A stretch of 18,781 nt of DNA from Brachionus koreanus (Eukaryota > Rotifera > Eurotatoria > Ploima > Brachionidae), in assembly GCA_016987375.1 (NCBI GenBank), contig PJRA01000244.1, positions 230,745 through 249,525 of the forward strand. Direction: 5' to 3'. Positions 1 to 9,689 of the stretch are shown here, piece by piece. The translations under genes and the position numbers were made by a program. How positions within the stretch are numbered: position 1 is the first letter of the stretch; each line of letters starts with the position of its first letter. The notes under the pieces were generated by a model, which saw nothing but the letters and a program-made list of their open reading frames with translations, made no database searches and was not told where the DNA came from.

Positions 1-735
1 CCAATGAGCTCAGCTTTAGAAAGAAATTCTGCTTTTCAGTCCAGTATTTATCGAAATCCTGTTTATCACTTATCGAAGAAATGTAATAAGCAATTTCTTC
101 TTTTGTTGTTTTTGTTTTTTGTTCCCAATTTACTTAGTTTAATCATTAATTACCTTTTAAGTAAACAGCCTTAAAATTCTGAGCGCAATTGTCTAGAATA
201 AACTGATTTTGTTTAATAACAACACATTTGGTTTCATTTTGATTTTCGATCTTATTCAAACCACAACCATTGTAATTACTAAACCTAATCAACTTTTAAA
301 ACAGATTTTAAAATTCAATTCTTATACCAAGGCCTCTGTTCCATTTCTGTTTCATCAATCCAAATTATTCTATTATTCTGTGTCATTATGCCACCAACCT
401 AATTTCAAAAATTTGCTCTTATTTTCAAAATTAAAACTATTACTTTTAATTTTACCCAGTAAGTTTGTCCATTGTCATTTTTTGTCAAAAAATCAATGAA
501 ATTCAAAATTTTGACCGAATCTTTAAAGGACTTAAAGATTTATATCTGTTTTTTTTGAAAAATCATATGCTTCATACCAGTTGACAGATGATTTTGACAG
601 GTAATAATCTTACTGATTTTCACTAGCTAAATAGTTCAACTCTTTCAAAAGTGCCTCATTAAAGCATTTTTTTGCCTCGAATGAACTTAAATACTCAATT
701 AAAAATTTTTGATTGCTTTTTTTAAATAAATCCAT
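1..735 (-). pseudogene. Decayed protein-coding remnant of unknown family, open at left edge
   Basis: Read on the minus strand from an ATG at 735-733, protein-like sequence appears in pieces (starting MDLFKKSNQKFLIEYLSS) and continues in one frame through two stop codons to about 525. From about 510 to 280 the readable pieces change frame and carry several stops, for example one containing FLKLGWWHNDTE. From about 277 a coherent frame (with NGCGLNKIENQNETKC and then FILDNCAQNFKAVYLKGN) runs through three stops at about 135-150 into a final piece from 127 to the edge (with KEEIAYYISSISDKQDFDKYW). Point stops inside otherwise coherent frames suggest a pseudogene rather than a spliced gene: the 21-nt gap at 133-153 has GT and AG ends but is too short for a normal intron. 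I do not recognise the family. A transposon-derived protein is likely from the neighbourhood. That this is coding-derived is moderately sure; the boundaries are approximate. Confidence 0.5.
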
Positions 736-2199
736 ACTAAACTATTCCAACTTTGCATTTACAAAACGTTTGCTAACATATTTGCCAATATGGACACTGG
801 TAATCATGTTTACATTTTTTTATATCTAAGTCTAAATAAACAATGAAATTGAAATTTTTGTTCATTCAAAAAAAGAGAAAATGAAATTAACCAAATTCAA
901 AAGCATTCCAATAAAAAAGGATTTTTTTTCTTAAAAGTTCTCTGCATATATCCATTTATTTGAATTGTTATATCTATTTTAAATAAAATTAGTTTTAAAA
1001 AATTTTCTATTCGAAAAAATTACCAAATAAACAAATAAAACTGTGCAATTCTAGACAATTGACCCTTTTTAATCCAAATTCTGTTAAAGTTGCACAGCTT
1101 TCTGATAATTTCAGTGGATTTTCTTTATTATTTGATGCTTTTCTATTTGCAAGCTATAATTTTTGTTATTTTGGAAAGTGCTCATATTCGTTAAATTATC
1201 AGATTCATTTGTTTAAAGATTTTCAAACCATTTTATCAATTTTTAAATGACTATAAATTCATAAAAAAATTTAGTGAGAATATTACAATCGAAATACCTT
1301 ATAAGTGCTTGTAGAAGTATAGGTTGATTATGTGGAAAAAATCTTTGAAATAGTCTTTTATTAATTTTGTAAAATTTACGCGTTTTTTAGGCTGAAAAAT
1401 AATTTCACATTCATTTAATCTAAATTAACTTAAATACATGAAATTGAACTTAACATTTATGACTTTTCCAAAATAACAAATGACTCTTAATATTCATTAA
1501 TATTCATTTGACTCGTTTGGTGCTTATAGTGATTAAAAACTTCAAATATAAAATTTTGACCTAAAGGAAAATAAATTAAAAAATAAACTCACTTAATAAA
1601 AATGGCTCTCAATATTTTACCCAACAAAATTTGTACAAAACCTAATAAATTTAATAATTTTGGTTTATTTTTTTTTCCTGAAAACATATATTTTGTTTTT
1701 TTTATCATGTCTTGTTTGATTTAATAAATTTATTATTGGTTGAATAAATTTGTTTATTTTTTATTAAATTTGTTGGGAATTTACAAAACTAGTTATATTA
1801 AACTATTATAAGTCAATAAAAATTGCAATTATATGACATTATCAAAATCAAAGTCACATGAATTGGAACCTTTTTTTCTAGCTTATTTCTTGTTGATTAT
1901 TGTTAAAAAAACAAATAAGATAATTAATTAATTGAATATTTTTTAAAAAATGGCTAAAAAAATTAATAAAAGACTAATTTTTGAGATTTACTCTCACCGA
2001 AGGTTGTTCCAAAGCAAGGATTCATACAACCTGCATTTTTTTTAGAATAGTGTGTAAAGAAAATTAATTCCTAATTATCCTAGAAATTAATTTAAAGGTA
2101 GAGAATTTTTTAATTTTTTTTATCGTCGAATCCAGATGAAATGCTTTCTAACTCATTTATGATTAGGAGAGATAAACCAAAAGGAAAATTCTAAGTTCT
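736..2199. other. AT-rich gene-free spacer
   Basis: This stretch is dominated by A and T runs and short palindromic AT motifs, such as a doubled TAATATTCAT at about 1488-1508. A 63-codon open frame at 1059-1250 (plus) shows no recognisable motif and is probably chance. I see no RNA gene and no convincing exon on either strand. Confidence 0.5.
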
Positions 2200-2701
2200 A
2201 AAACTCATCTTGTCTCTAGATCTCCGATCCAGAAAGACTTAGGAATCTTGATTCAAAACGATCTAAAATGGCATTCGAAAGTTTGTTCAGCAGCCTCAAA
2301 AGCCAACAGAATACTTGGGCAAGTTCTTCATGGTATTAAATTTCGGACACAGACGGTCATTAAATTACTTTATACCAGTCTTGTAAGGTCTCACTTAGAG
2401 TATGCTATTCCAGTATGGTGCTAATATTTAGAGAAAGATAAGAGAATTATAGAGGCTGTTCAACGAAGAGCCACTCGTGCCATCTCTGGTTTTAGAGATC
2501 TAAACTACAATGATAGACAAAAGGTTCTGAATCTAATGAATTAACCGAAAGGAGAATGAGAGGTGACTTAATTCAAATGTTTAAATTTTTTACTTTATTT
2601 TTTTCTTTTTTTTATTCATATTTTATTATATATAACTTTATTTTTATCTTTTTTTAATCTGAAGGAGAGCTCGGTACAGAAATATAAATAAATAAATAAA
2701 T
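2200..2701 (+). pseudogene. 5'-truncated LINE (CR1/Jockey-type) fragment: end of reverse transcriptase and 3' tail
   Basis: From about 2221 the plus strand encodes the typical end of a non-LTR retrotransposon ORF2: QKDLGILIQNDLKWHSKV, then a segment with LLYTSLVRSHLEYAIPVW, then IIEAVQRRATRAISGF and LNYNDRQKVLNL. These match the well-known C-terminal pattern (KDLGV, LVRPHLEYA.PVW, VQRRATR, Y..RL..L). A stop codon at 2422-2424 follows PVWC, where the family usually has a proline. A one-base frameshift near 2536-2540 moves the frame to LTERRMRGDLIQMFK, the expected next segment. The 3' end carries an AAAT repeat tail at about 2684-2701, as in CR1-like LINEs. The copy lacks the endonuclease and most of the RT, so it is a dead, 5'-truncated insertion. 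The upstream boundary is uncertain by some tens of bases. Confidence 0.88.
2684..2701 (+). repeat. AAAT microsatellite tail of the LINE fragment
   Basis: Short tandem AAAT units follow a GC-richer stretch (GGAGAGCTCGGTACAG, about 2664-2679) at the 3' end of the truncated LINE. Such tails mark the 3' terminus of LINE insertions and show where target-primed reverse transcription began. Confidence 0.7.
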
Positions 2702-2903
2702 TTCAAATAAAAAAGATAAAATATTAATGTTTTTGTTTTTTTTTTCAACAATATGGGGTGAAGTTTAGAAATGTAAGTATGCAAGGATCTAGAAACTAAA
2801 GTAAAAATTAAAGAAGGAATTAGAAGATTAATAGGTGAGTGAGATTTCTTCTCAGTGCAAATATCCTTGAATAATTTGAACAAGTTAATGTACATAATTC
2901 AAA

Positions 2904-3110
2904 TTAGTTTTTAACATCTGACGTTAAGATCCCAAATCGAACTTGTTTCCCATTATTACCTGTATACGCACAAGTTGTAGATTCCAACGTAGAATATATT
3001 GTAATTGTTGCTTCCGATGTACTTATTGAAGTTTCGATAGTTGAAACAATACTATTTTGTGACATAGTACTTATTGTAATACCAAAAAATTCAATTACTT
3101 GTGATTTCAC
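2904..3110 (-). other. Ser/Thr-rich coding-like segment, unidentified
   Basis: A 68-codon minus-strand frame is rich in Ser, Thr and Ile (for example IVSTIETSISTSEATITI) and ends in CAYTGNNGKQVRFGILTS. It is less AT-extreme than its surroundings and contains an ACAG/GTAATAAT sequence that would make a good 5' splice site after CAYT. It could be an exon or exon remnant of a mucin-like extracellular protein. No domain is recognised and no neighbouring exon could be joined to it, so it may be non-functional. Confidence 0.25.
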
Positions 3111-3664
3111 ACAGTTACTCTATCCAATAACCGCTACATCTATAGCCAATAAAAATAGCATTCAACTCTTCTAAAATCTGAAAATAATAAAATTAATTTA
3201 ATTAAAAAAAGTTTATTTCATTTTTAAATAAATCAAAGGTTTTTTTAATATTTTAAGATAAACTTTCTGAATTGAATTGATATTTTCAATTTGAGCATAA
3301 ATTTGGCTTTTTTTTTGGATATACATTCCTTTGCTGGGCTTATGCTCAGGACCTATGACGCCGACAGGTATTATGTTTGCTAAACAACTGATGGACATCA
3401 ATTCGTATTTATAAAATTATATTTGAAATTATTTATGAAATATTAAGAGGAAAATTTTGAAATATGCAAAATTTTGTTTTTATATATTTAATTTATCATT
3501 GTTTTAAAACTAAATTTATTTAGGAAGTAATTTTCCTAAACATAAATATTTACTTTTAAATTGAATTAATAGTCAACTTATCTTGGCACATTATTAAATT
3601 TTACAGATCCTTTTACTCTAATTATGTGATTGCTTCTTTATTAGAAAAAATTGTTTTTTAAAAA
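3111..3664. other. AT-rich spacer left of the hAT gene
   Basis: Apart from a GC-richer patch at about 3319-3367, whose minus-strand reading (PVGVIGPEHKPSKGM) I cannot assign, this is AT-rich sequence. The hAT left terminus should lie here. The only faint match to the right terminus is TTGGCA at about 3583-3588, which is too short to call. Confidence 0.4.
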
Positions 3665-5757
3665 ATGGATAGTTTTGTGCAGCCTTCCCATTCTTTGGAT
3701 GAGCCATCAAATGCTCAACTTTTAAGTGTGAATCAGCAGGTGCCATTAATTAGAAATAAGCAGAAAAGCAAATCTTCTATTATTTGGGAACATTGCTATA
3801 AGAAGTTAATAAATGAAAAGGAATATTTGCAATGCTCACACTGCAGTTCATTCTACCTATGGCATGGTTCAACATCAAATATCAAGAATCATCTTAAAAA
3901 TAATCATAATATAAGTGAAGAATTAATTTCTGAGCAAAAAATACAAGAAGAATCTGAAAATGAGAATGAACCAAGTACTAAAAAAATTAAGCCTAATTCA
4001 AAAACAGACAATAAACTTCTAAAATTTGTACTAAGTGCAAGCCTTCCTTTTCGTATAGTTGAAAATAAAGAGTTTATAGAATTTGTGCATGAGCTGGACA
4101 ATAAATACTCAATTCCGAAACGGAAAAATTTATCTGGAAATATCTTAAATGAGGAATTCGATCGAACATTAATCAAGATTAGATCTAATTTAGCAAAAGC
4201 TTCGTCAATATCAATAACACTAGATCTTTGGACTTCGATCCAGAGCTATCCTTATATGGGGGTTACTTGTCATTATTTAGATGAAAGAATGACTTTATCA
4301 TCATATACGCTAGCTGTTCGCCATCTTCCAGGAACTCATTCAAGTGAGACCATCAAAGAAAATCTTTTAATTGTTTTGAATGAATATAATATTATGGATA
4401 AAATAGTAGGAATTGTAACTGATAACTGTTCTAACATGATCAATTTATCATCACTTTTTAATTCGGATGTACAAGAACTTAGAACATCTTTTTCACATGG
4501 ACGTAAAAAAATTAACCAATTTAGCTGTTGTGCGCATGTATTAAATCTGATTCTACAGAGAATGTCAAAATATTCAAACGAAAAGGTATATTTATCCAAT
4601 TTTTTTAAATCAACTTTCAACTATTTAAATTTTTTTTTTAATTATTATAGGAAAAAGAGATTGAAATTGGGGGAGATGAAAATTTTTTAACTAATAACGA
4701 AGCCGAATGTTTACAAGATTATGCAGATCTTATTGAAAAATGTAGAAAAATAGTCAGTGTTTTTCATCAATCAAATAAGTTAGATGAATATCTTTCTGAA
4801 GCTCAAATTTCACTAAATATTGAGCAGCATAAATTGATACAAGATATTAAAACAAGATGGAACTCAACTTATATAATGATAGAACGCTTATATGAACAAA
4901 TAGACGCAATAAATCACGCATTAACTCAACCCGATATTCGTCGTAAATATGAAGATCTGTTGATCAGTGAATTTGATAAAAACAACTTAATGGAAATAAT
5001 CCAGGTATTTGAGCCTTTTTATAATGCAACTCTTGAGCTATCGGGATGTAAATATGTGACAGTTTCTATTGTAATTCCTACTTTTGGCTGTTTACGGGCT
5101 AGTTTATTAGTAGATCAAAATGATTCTTTAATTACTAAAGTTTTAAAGAAAGTATTAAACTATTGGACAAATATTTATACTGAAAAATATGGTATTTTTA
5201 CTAATAAAATTTTACTTGCATCAACTTTTCTTGATGTTCGAACTAAACTTTTCGGTAGGTTTTCTGACGAGATACGTAAGGATTATATAAAGGAAGATAA
5301 GAACACTATCAAAAGCATTATCGGCGAATTTACAACTGAACAAAAGCAAGAACTAAATATTATAAATTTAAGCAATATACCAGATTCCTTAAATTCATTT
5401 GAAACATCCCAACAAAAAGGTTCTAACTCTAAAAGAAAATCAACACTGCAATTATTCGATTTTAATTAAGAAATAAATATTAGTAAAACCGCTGCGAGAT
5501 TAAATATAATAGACAGAGAAATATATAAATATAATTCTGAGTCATCCAAAAATATAGAACCATTATCTTTTTGGAAAATGAATAAAGAAACCTATCCAAT
5601 TCTTTTTAATGTTGTAAAATCTATTTTCTGCATTCCAGGAACTTCAGTACCATCAGAACAACTATTTTCTGCAACCGGATATACAGTCTGGGATAGAAGA
5701 AATAAAATAAATCCGCTAAAAATTAACAAAATGATGGTAGTATCAGAAAATTTATAG
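3665..5757 (+). pseudogene. hAT-family transposase (BED finger, RNase H-like, hATC), one premature stop
   Basis: This is a cut-and-paste DNA transposase that would act in the nucleus on its own element's ends. Exon 1 is 3665-4585, a 65-nt intron (GTATAT...TTATAG) is 4586-4650, and exon 2 starts at 4651 in phase 0. The N-terminus has a BED zinc finger (C57, C60, H76, H81). The RNase H-like core shows LDLWTS (D187) and IVTDNCSNM (D253), followed by CCAHVLNLIL, a conserved hAT block. The C-terminal hATC dimerisation domain (IPGTSVPSEQLFSATGY, Glu codon at 5656-5658) supplies the third acidic residue of the DDE triad. A TAA at 5467-5469 interrupts an otherwise open frame before hATC, so the protein would end early without readthrough. 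The total is about 675 codons, normal for the family. A single stop suggests recent loss of activity. A polyadenylation-like AATAAA lies at 5853-5858. Confidence 0.9.
4586..4650 (+). other. Intron of the hAT transposase gene
   Basis: The 65-nt GT-AG intron lies between two phase-0 codons (AAG before, GAA after). Removing it joins two hAT segments into one frame. Without removal the frame reaches a stop at 4688-4690. It is very AT-rich with a T-run before the acceptor. Confidence 0.85.
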
Positions 5758-6013
5758 AATATTTATCTTTAATTTGGTATATTTATTTTAAATCGTTTTA
5801 AATTTATCTTTTTAAATATTTTTAAATTTTTTTAATATTTTTTTTAAATAATAATAAATTAAAAATTTCAAATAAATCGTTAAATTGTAAATTCAGTCAA
5901 TTTTTTAATCTATATTCAAAGACTTTATTGATAAAAAATAATATCAATGATAATTAAGTACTTTTCATTATAACTTTTAATTAAAATAAAAAATTAAATT
6001 TAACTAATTTAAT
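5758..6013. other. AT-rich 3' region of the hAT element
   Basis: AT-rich sequence between the end of the hAT coding region and the tandem array. It contains AATAAA-type signals. No gene is seen. Confidence 0.45.
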
Positions 6014-6379
6014 CTAGTCGACTAAAATAAATTAATCGATTCAGTAATCGACAAAAAAAAATTAGTCGATTTAATATTCGACTAAAAAAAATTAATCGGT
6101 TTAATAATCGACTAAAAAAAACTAGTCGATTTAATAATCGACTAAAAAAAATTAATCGATTTAATAATCGACTAAAAAAAACTAGTCGATTTTCTAATCG
6201 ACTAAAAAAAAATTAGTCGATTTTCTAATCGACTAAAAAAAATTAGTCGATTTTCTAATCGACTAAAAAAAATTAGTCGATTTTCTAATCGACTAAAAAA
6301 AATTAGTCGATTTTCTAATCGACTAAAAAAAATTAGTCGATTTAATAATCGAATAAAAAAAATTAGTCGATTAAAAGTT
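6014..6379 (+). repeat. Tandem array of ~12 palindromic 30-bp units (hAT subterminal repeats)
   Basis: About twelve units repeat with a 30-bp period. The commonest unit is an inverted repeat, TTAGTCGATT then a 4-nt spacer (TTCT) then AATCGACTAA, followed by an A-run. Four consecutive units at about 6211-6330 are identical or nearly so. Outer units differ by TTTAATAATCG in place of TTTTCTAATCG or by CTAGTCGA in place of TTAGTCGA, the usual pattern of units decaying towards the edges. hAT transposases are known to bind repeated motifs inside their element ends, so the array is probably a cluster of transposase binding sites. Each unit could also fold as a hairpin. No equivalent array is seen at the left side of the element. 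Confidence 0.9.
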
Positions 6380-6422
6380 AGTCGAATAATAAATCGATTT
6401 TTGATAATCGATTGCCAACACT
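6380..6422 (+). mobile_element. Right terminus of the hAT element
   Basis: After the array come two further TCGATT motifs and the sequence GATTGCCAACACT at 6410-6422. Read on the other strand this is AGTGTTGGCAATC, which resembles the terminal inverted repeats of many hAT elements (C/TAGTGTTGGC). Directly beyond it, coding sequence of a different transposon (MULE) begins, which supports this as the element boundary. The matching left terminus and the 8-bp target duplication could not be found. Confidence 0.65.
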
Positions 6423-6423
6423 A

Positions 6424-6881
6424 AAAAATAATCATGTGTTGGTATCATTTGAAGGCTAACGTGAGTTTTTCTCAATAAATAACTAATTAATTTATTGTTT
6501 AATTTAAGATCAATAAAAATAAAAATGATTCCGATGAATTTGATAGATCAAGTCGTAGATGATATTCGTTCTTTACATTGTTCCAAGCAACAAGAAGCTT
6601 ATCAAACTAAGAAAAAGAGCCTTCTACATAAATGGTCAAAAAACAACATCTTTGAAGCAGTTTTACAAATACTTTAAAAAACAGTGGATTGAATTACCTT
6701 TTAACAACTGGCAACTTTTCATGACTCCCCACGGTTTTGCAATGACAGTGCTGTCTGCATTCATCTTGTCGGGTGCTGTTTATTAGATTACATTTGTTTA
6801 CCCGATGTTTTCTTTCAAAAAATTAATTCAAGGACAAAATCAAAAAAGAGAAAAGCAGGTTATTGGTATGAAAAAGATTAG
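6424..6881 (+). pseudogene. MULE (Mutator-like) transposase remnant with SWIM-type tail
   Basis: The remnant opens with IMCWYHLKANV (from 6432), a block typical of MULE transposases just after the catalytic core. A 48-nt intron (GTGAGT...TTTAAG) at 6461-6508 follows. After a one-base frameshift the next piece reads IPMNLIDQVVDDIRSLHCSK. Another frameshift near 6650 leads to FKKQWIELPFNNWQLFMTP and HGFAMT. At about 6740 the frame jumps again to VCIHLVGCCLLDYICLPD and ends in RKAGYWYEKD with a stop at 6879-6881. VCIHLVGCC is the C-x-H end of a SWIM zinc finger, so the part normally lying between GFAMT and SWIM has been deleted. The 5' half is missing and replaced at 6422 by the hAT end. Its family assignment rests on motifs only. 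Confidence 0.72.
6461..6508 (+). other. Probable intron in the MULE remnant
   Basis: A textbook donor (AAC/GTGAGT) and an acceptor (TTTAAG) bracket 48 nt of AT-rich sequence containing an immediate stop codon. The protein reading KANV then resumes after it. Confidence 0.6.
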
Positions 6882-7246
6882 GTTATATGCGTTGTTACCT
6901 CTTGGTTAATAAGATAAAATTCAATTATTTCAAACATTAATTTAAACAAGCAACGCTAGAATAACTAAATGTTTTTTTTTTACAATACACAAGGAGCTGC
7001 TAGAAAATATATACATGAGTTTTTAATTAAAATAAAACATCAAATAAACCAAAAAATCGATTAATTTAATTCAATGAAAATAAATAACTTAACTTTAATA
7101 TTAGATTTTAATAAAAGATTAAATAATATGCTTTTTTTGTTTTAAAAAAATTTTTGATCATAAATTTCAATTAAGATAAATATTGGTTTCAAAGAGGCAT
7201 AATTTTTATTAGACTAATAGAAAAAAATTAAATTAAAAATTTTTTT
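6882..7246. other. AT-rich gap with the 3' end of the polycystin-like gene
   Basis: No gene is seen. For the minus-strand polycystin gene, the plus-strand TTTATT at 7205-7210 reads as AATAAA about 37 nt past the stop codon and is a good polyadenylation signal candidate. Confidence 0.45.
7205..7210 (-). promoter_or_regulatory. Candidate polyadenylation signal of the polycystin-like gene
   Basis: Plus-strand TTTATT reads AATAAA on the minus strand, about 37 nt downstream of the stop at 7247. The position is plausible, but such hexamers are common in AT-rich DNA. Confidence 0.4.
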
Positions 7247-9689
7247 TTAAAAAATATTGTCGTCATTTTTGTTTCTATAAATTAAATTTGTTATTTTGTT
7301 TATAATTTGATTCATTTTGCCAAGTGATTCCATTTCAACTTCTTTTAAGCTAATTGTATCTGTAACTGCTTTATCATGCACAAAAAATTCCAAAATATGT
7401 TGCTTGATTAATCTTATTTTTTCTCTGAAAAAATTGAATAGAATAGAACCAACCGACTCTTTTTTATTCTCATTTCTGAAAATTCTAAAATTATCAGTCA
7501 AAATTGTGATCAACATGTTAAGCAACAAAAATACTATCACCAAATAGAATATGATGCTGATGATGATTTTGTAAAAGGTGTTATTACCATAATAAATGTT
7601 GTTTGGTAATTTACTCAGAATCATTCCAAATAAAGTCTCAAAAGTTCCAATAAAAGTAGAAAACTCTTTGGAATTGTGATGTTCAATCAAATAGATTAAT
7701 TGAACAAATGCAAAAAATAAAGTGAAAAATATGACAGAGAAATTAAATAAATCAATAATTGAAGCTTTTAGCGTATAAATGAATATGGATATGTTTCGAT
7801 TTGTGCGAAGAAGCTTCAAAAACTTCAAAGTTCCAAAAAGACTCAAGAAGCCAAACAGCATACCGAGTACATCGTTCCAGTATGATAGCAATTGAAGTCT
7901 AACTAGCTGATCTTTGGCTTTTATTTTTTCAAAAAGATCATCTTTGGCATATTGTCTGTAAAGATAAATGGAAAATGTTGCCCAAGAAAATGCAAATATT
8001 GTCCATTCGATATAATTCCAAACTTCTGTCAAATATTCAAAGCCTTGCTTGTAAATTCGTCTAATTTCTTTGAACATAAAAAATACTATAAACAGCGTGT
8101 AAATAATATTTACAGCTATGACAAAGTATTTTGATGTTTCATCAGTCTCATAAAGAATGACTGGTTCAATTCTTGATGTTTTAATTAGATTTCCAGTTGG
8201 TAAAATTTCAAACACAACAGTACAATAAGCGAACAAATTAAGATTAACATTGTAAACTGACAGTTCAATAAAAACAGCTCTTGTGTGTGAATCAATCCAA
8301 TTGAGTGATTGTAAATTTTCAATATCTTTTCTAAGCTGATCTAAGCTTTTTTCTCTTGACCTAAGATTAAAAGTATATCCTCCACCAAAATAAGTAGTAT
8401 ACTCGCCAAAATATGGATAAACTTCTAATTTTGAAGAGCTTTTGTACAAAAATGAATCAAAGTATTCTGAATAAATTTCATATTGTGAATTAGATGACAC
8501 ATTCGATGACCATTTGAGTCCATATGATTCTCTGTCTTGATTTAATACATCATAGTCATCATAGCAAAAACTTTTCAATTTAAGTCCATCACATTTTTGT
8601 TTTCTGACGCGCAATTGTCTCAATAAAGGAAAACTTAGCAAATAGCTATTTCTGTCGGACATTAGATCGTCTTTTGTTTGACTATACAAACATTTAACAA
8701 AACTATTCTTAATCCAATCATAAATATGCTCAATTTTGGTCAAATTTTCCAAAGTTTTTTCACCACCTAGAACATTTTTTAAATTTTGCTGATATCTAAA
8801 CGACCTCATGTCTTTATTTGAATAACAAACTAAAAATAATACAAGTAGAAACAAAGAATAGCATATTATTTCTTTTAAAATATTTGTGGCTTTTTTGTCT
8901 CTCAAATATTTTTCTTTAATCTTTGCTAACTCAGCTGGTTGTGTCAAATTGAGACGAGTTTTATAGTATGTGCTTTGGTCAATTTGTTCTTCTGTATGTG
9001 GATTCTCTTCAAAATTAGCAAAGTTATCTGCTTTGCGAAATATGAGAACCAAAAGAAAAGTGATAGCTGCAACTTGAATTGGTTGAGTTATGACAAATGA
9101 AGTAAAAATAGAAAATAAAAAAGAAGACAGCCATTTGGCAACTTTTTCATCTCCTAGTGAAATGCCTTTGACAATTATGAAAAACAGAGAAATTGCTGAA
9201 AACGCAATTGAGAGCATGTAGGCAATTATTTTAAACCACCAAGGAAATTCAAGTTTTTTCTTTTTATCTTTTTTTTCTTTTTTCAAACTTTGTTTATACA
9301 TGTCTGCTTTGGTTGTCTTGGCTTTGGAGCGTCTAAATAGCTGAATTAGCAAAAAACTAGGTGGAAAACATATCAAATTTGTCATAATTCCAATTCCAAT
9401 TTGTTGAGGAGTGATTGTAAACTGACCAGTCTTTGGAGTGGTGTCAGCTTCATAGTAAATTATATTGGCCAACATTGAAATAAATAGAAGAACACAAGCA
9501 CATGTTAATCTGTCCAAACGAGTGAATGTACTCAATGTAGGTTTTACTACAATCGATAGCCATAAATGACCATCGCTAAGTTTATCTTTTGTTCCACGCT
9601 TAATCAAATAACTCAAATTTTTAAGCTCTTCTTCACCAGCTACATGCAAATGTCTATCAACAAGTCCATCATTTTTATCTAGAGCAAAC
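7247..9689 (-). CDS. Polycystin-1-like protein, last exon: end of PLAT and ten membrane segments including the PKD channel domain
   Basis: This exon starts at 9689 after a TTTTAG acceptor. It completes the PLAT domain (FALDKNDGLVDR) and has the polycystin-1 signature SDGHLWLSIVVKP then RLTCACVLLF. Counting from the Met codon at 9649, membrane segments lie near residues 47-66, 84-105, 139-160, 178-204 and 260-277. A large extracellular polycystin (TOP) domain follows at 278-505, containing LRQLRVRKQKC, YFGGGYTFNL and NWIDSHTRAVF. Further segments lie at 506-527, 548-563, 590-612 and 632-655, with a pore-helix stretch (FIGTFETLFGMILSK) at 666-680 and a last segment at 692-718. With the one in the previous exon this makes 11, the number known for polycystin-1 proteins. 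The short tail (760-795) may form a coiled coil. Such proteins act in cilia or sperm with TRPP channels. The frame is intact to the stop at 7247-7249. Confidence 0.93.

Noticed and set aside
133..153. A 21-nt intron in the left-edge coding remnant
   Set aside because: Although it has GT and AG ends, it is too short to splice normally and the flanking reading stays in the same frame, so in-frame stops in a pseudogene explain it better.
186..1061. A 14-bp inverted repeat (CAATTGTCTAGAAT at 186-199 and its complement at 1048-1061) as possible transposon termini
   Set aside because: The left arm lies inside the coding-like block FILDNCAQ of the left-edge pseudogene, no target duplication is seen, and a match this short can occur by chance in a window of this size and composition.
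1059..1250. 63-codon plus-strand open frame
   Set aside because: Phe/Ser/Leu-rich composition typical of chance frames in AT-rich DNA, with no motif and no supporting splice or context signals.
3571..3590. TCTTGGCACATT as the left terminus of the hAT element
   Set aside because: Only six bases (TTGGCA) match the right terminus and no 8-bp target duplication pairs with the right flank.
6014..6379. The 30-bp array as a CRISPR array
   Set aside because: The units are contiguous without unique spacers, and the genome has spliced eukaryotic genes.
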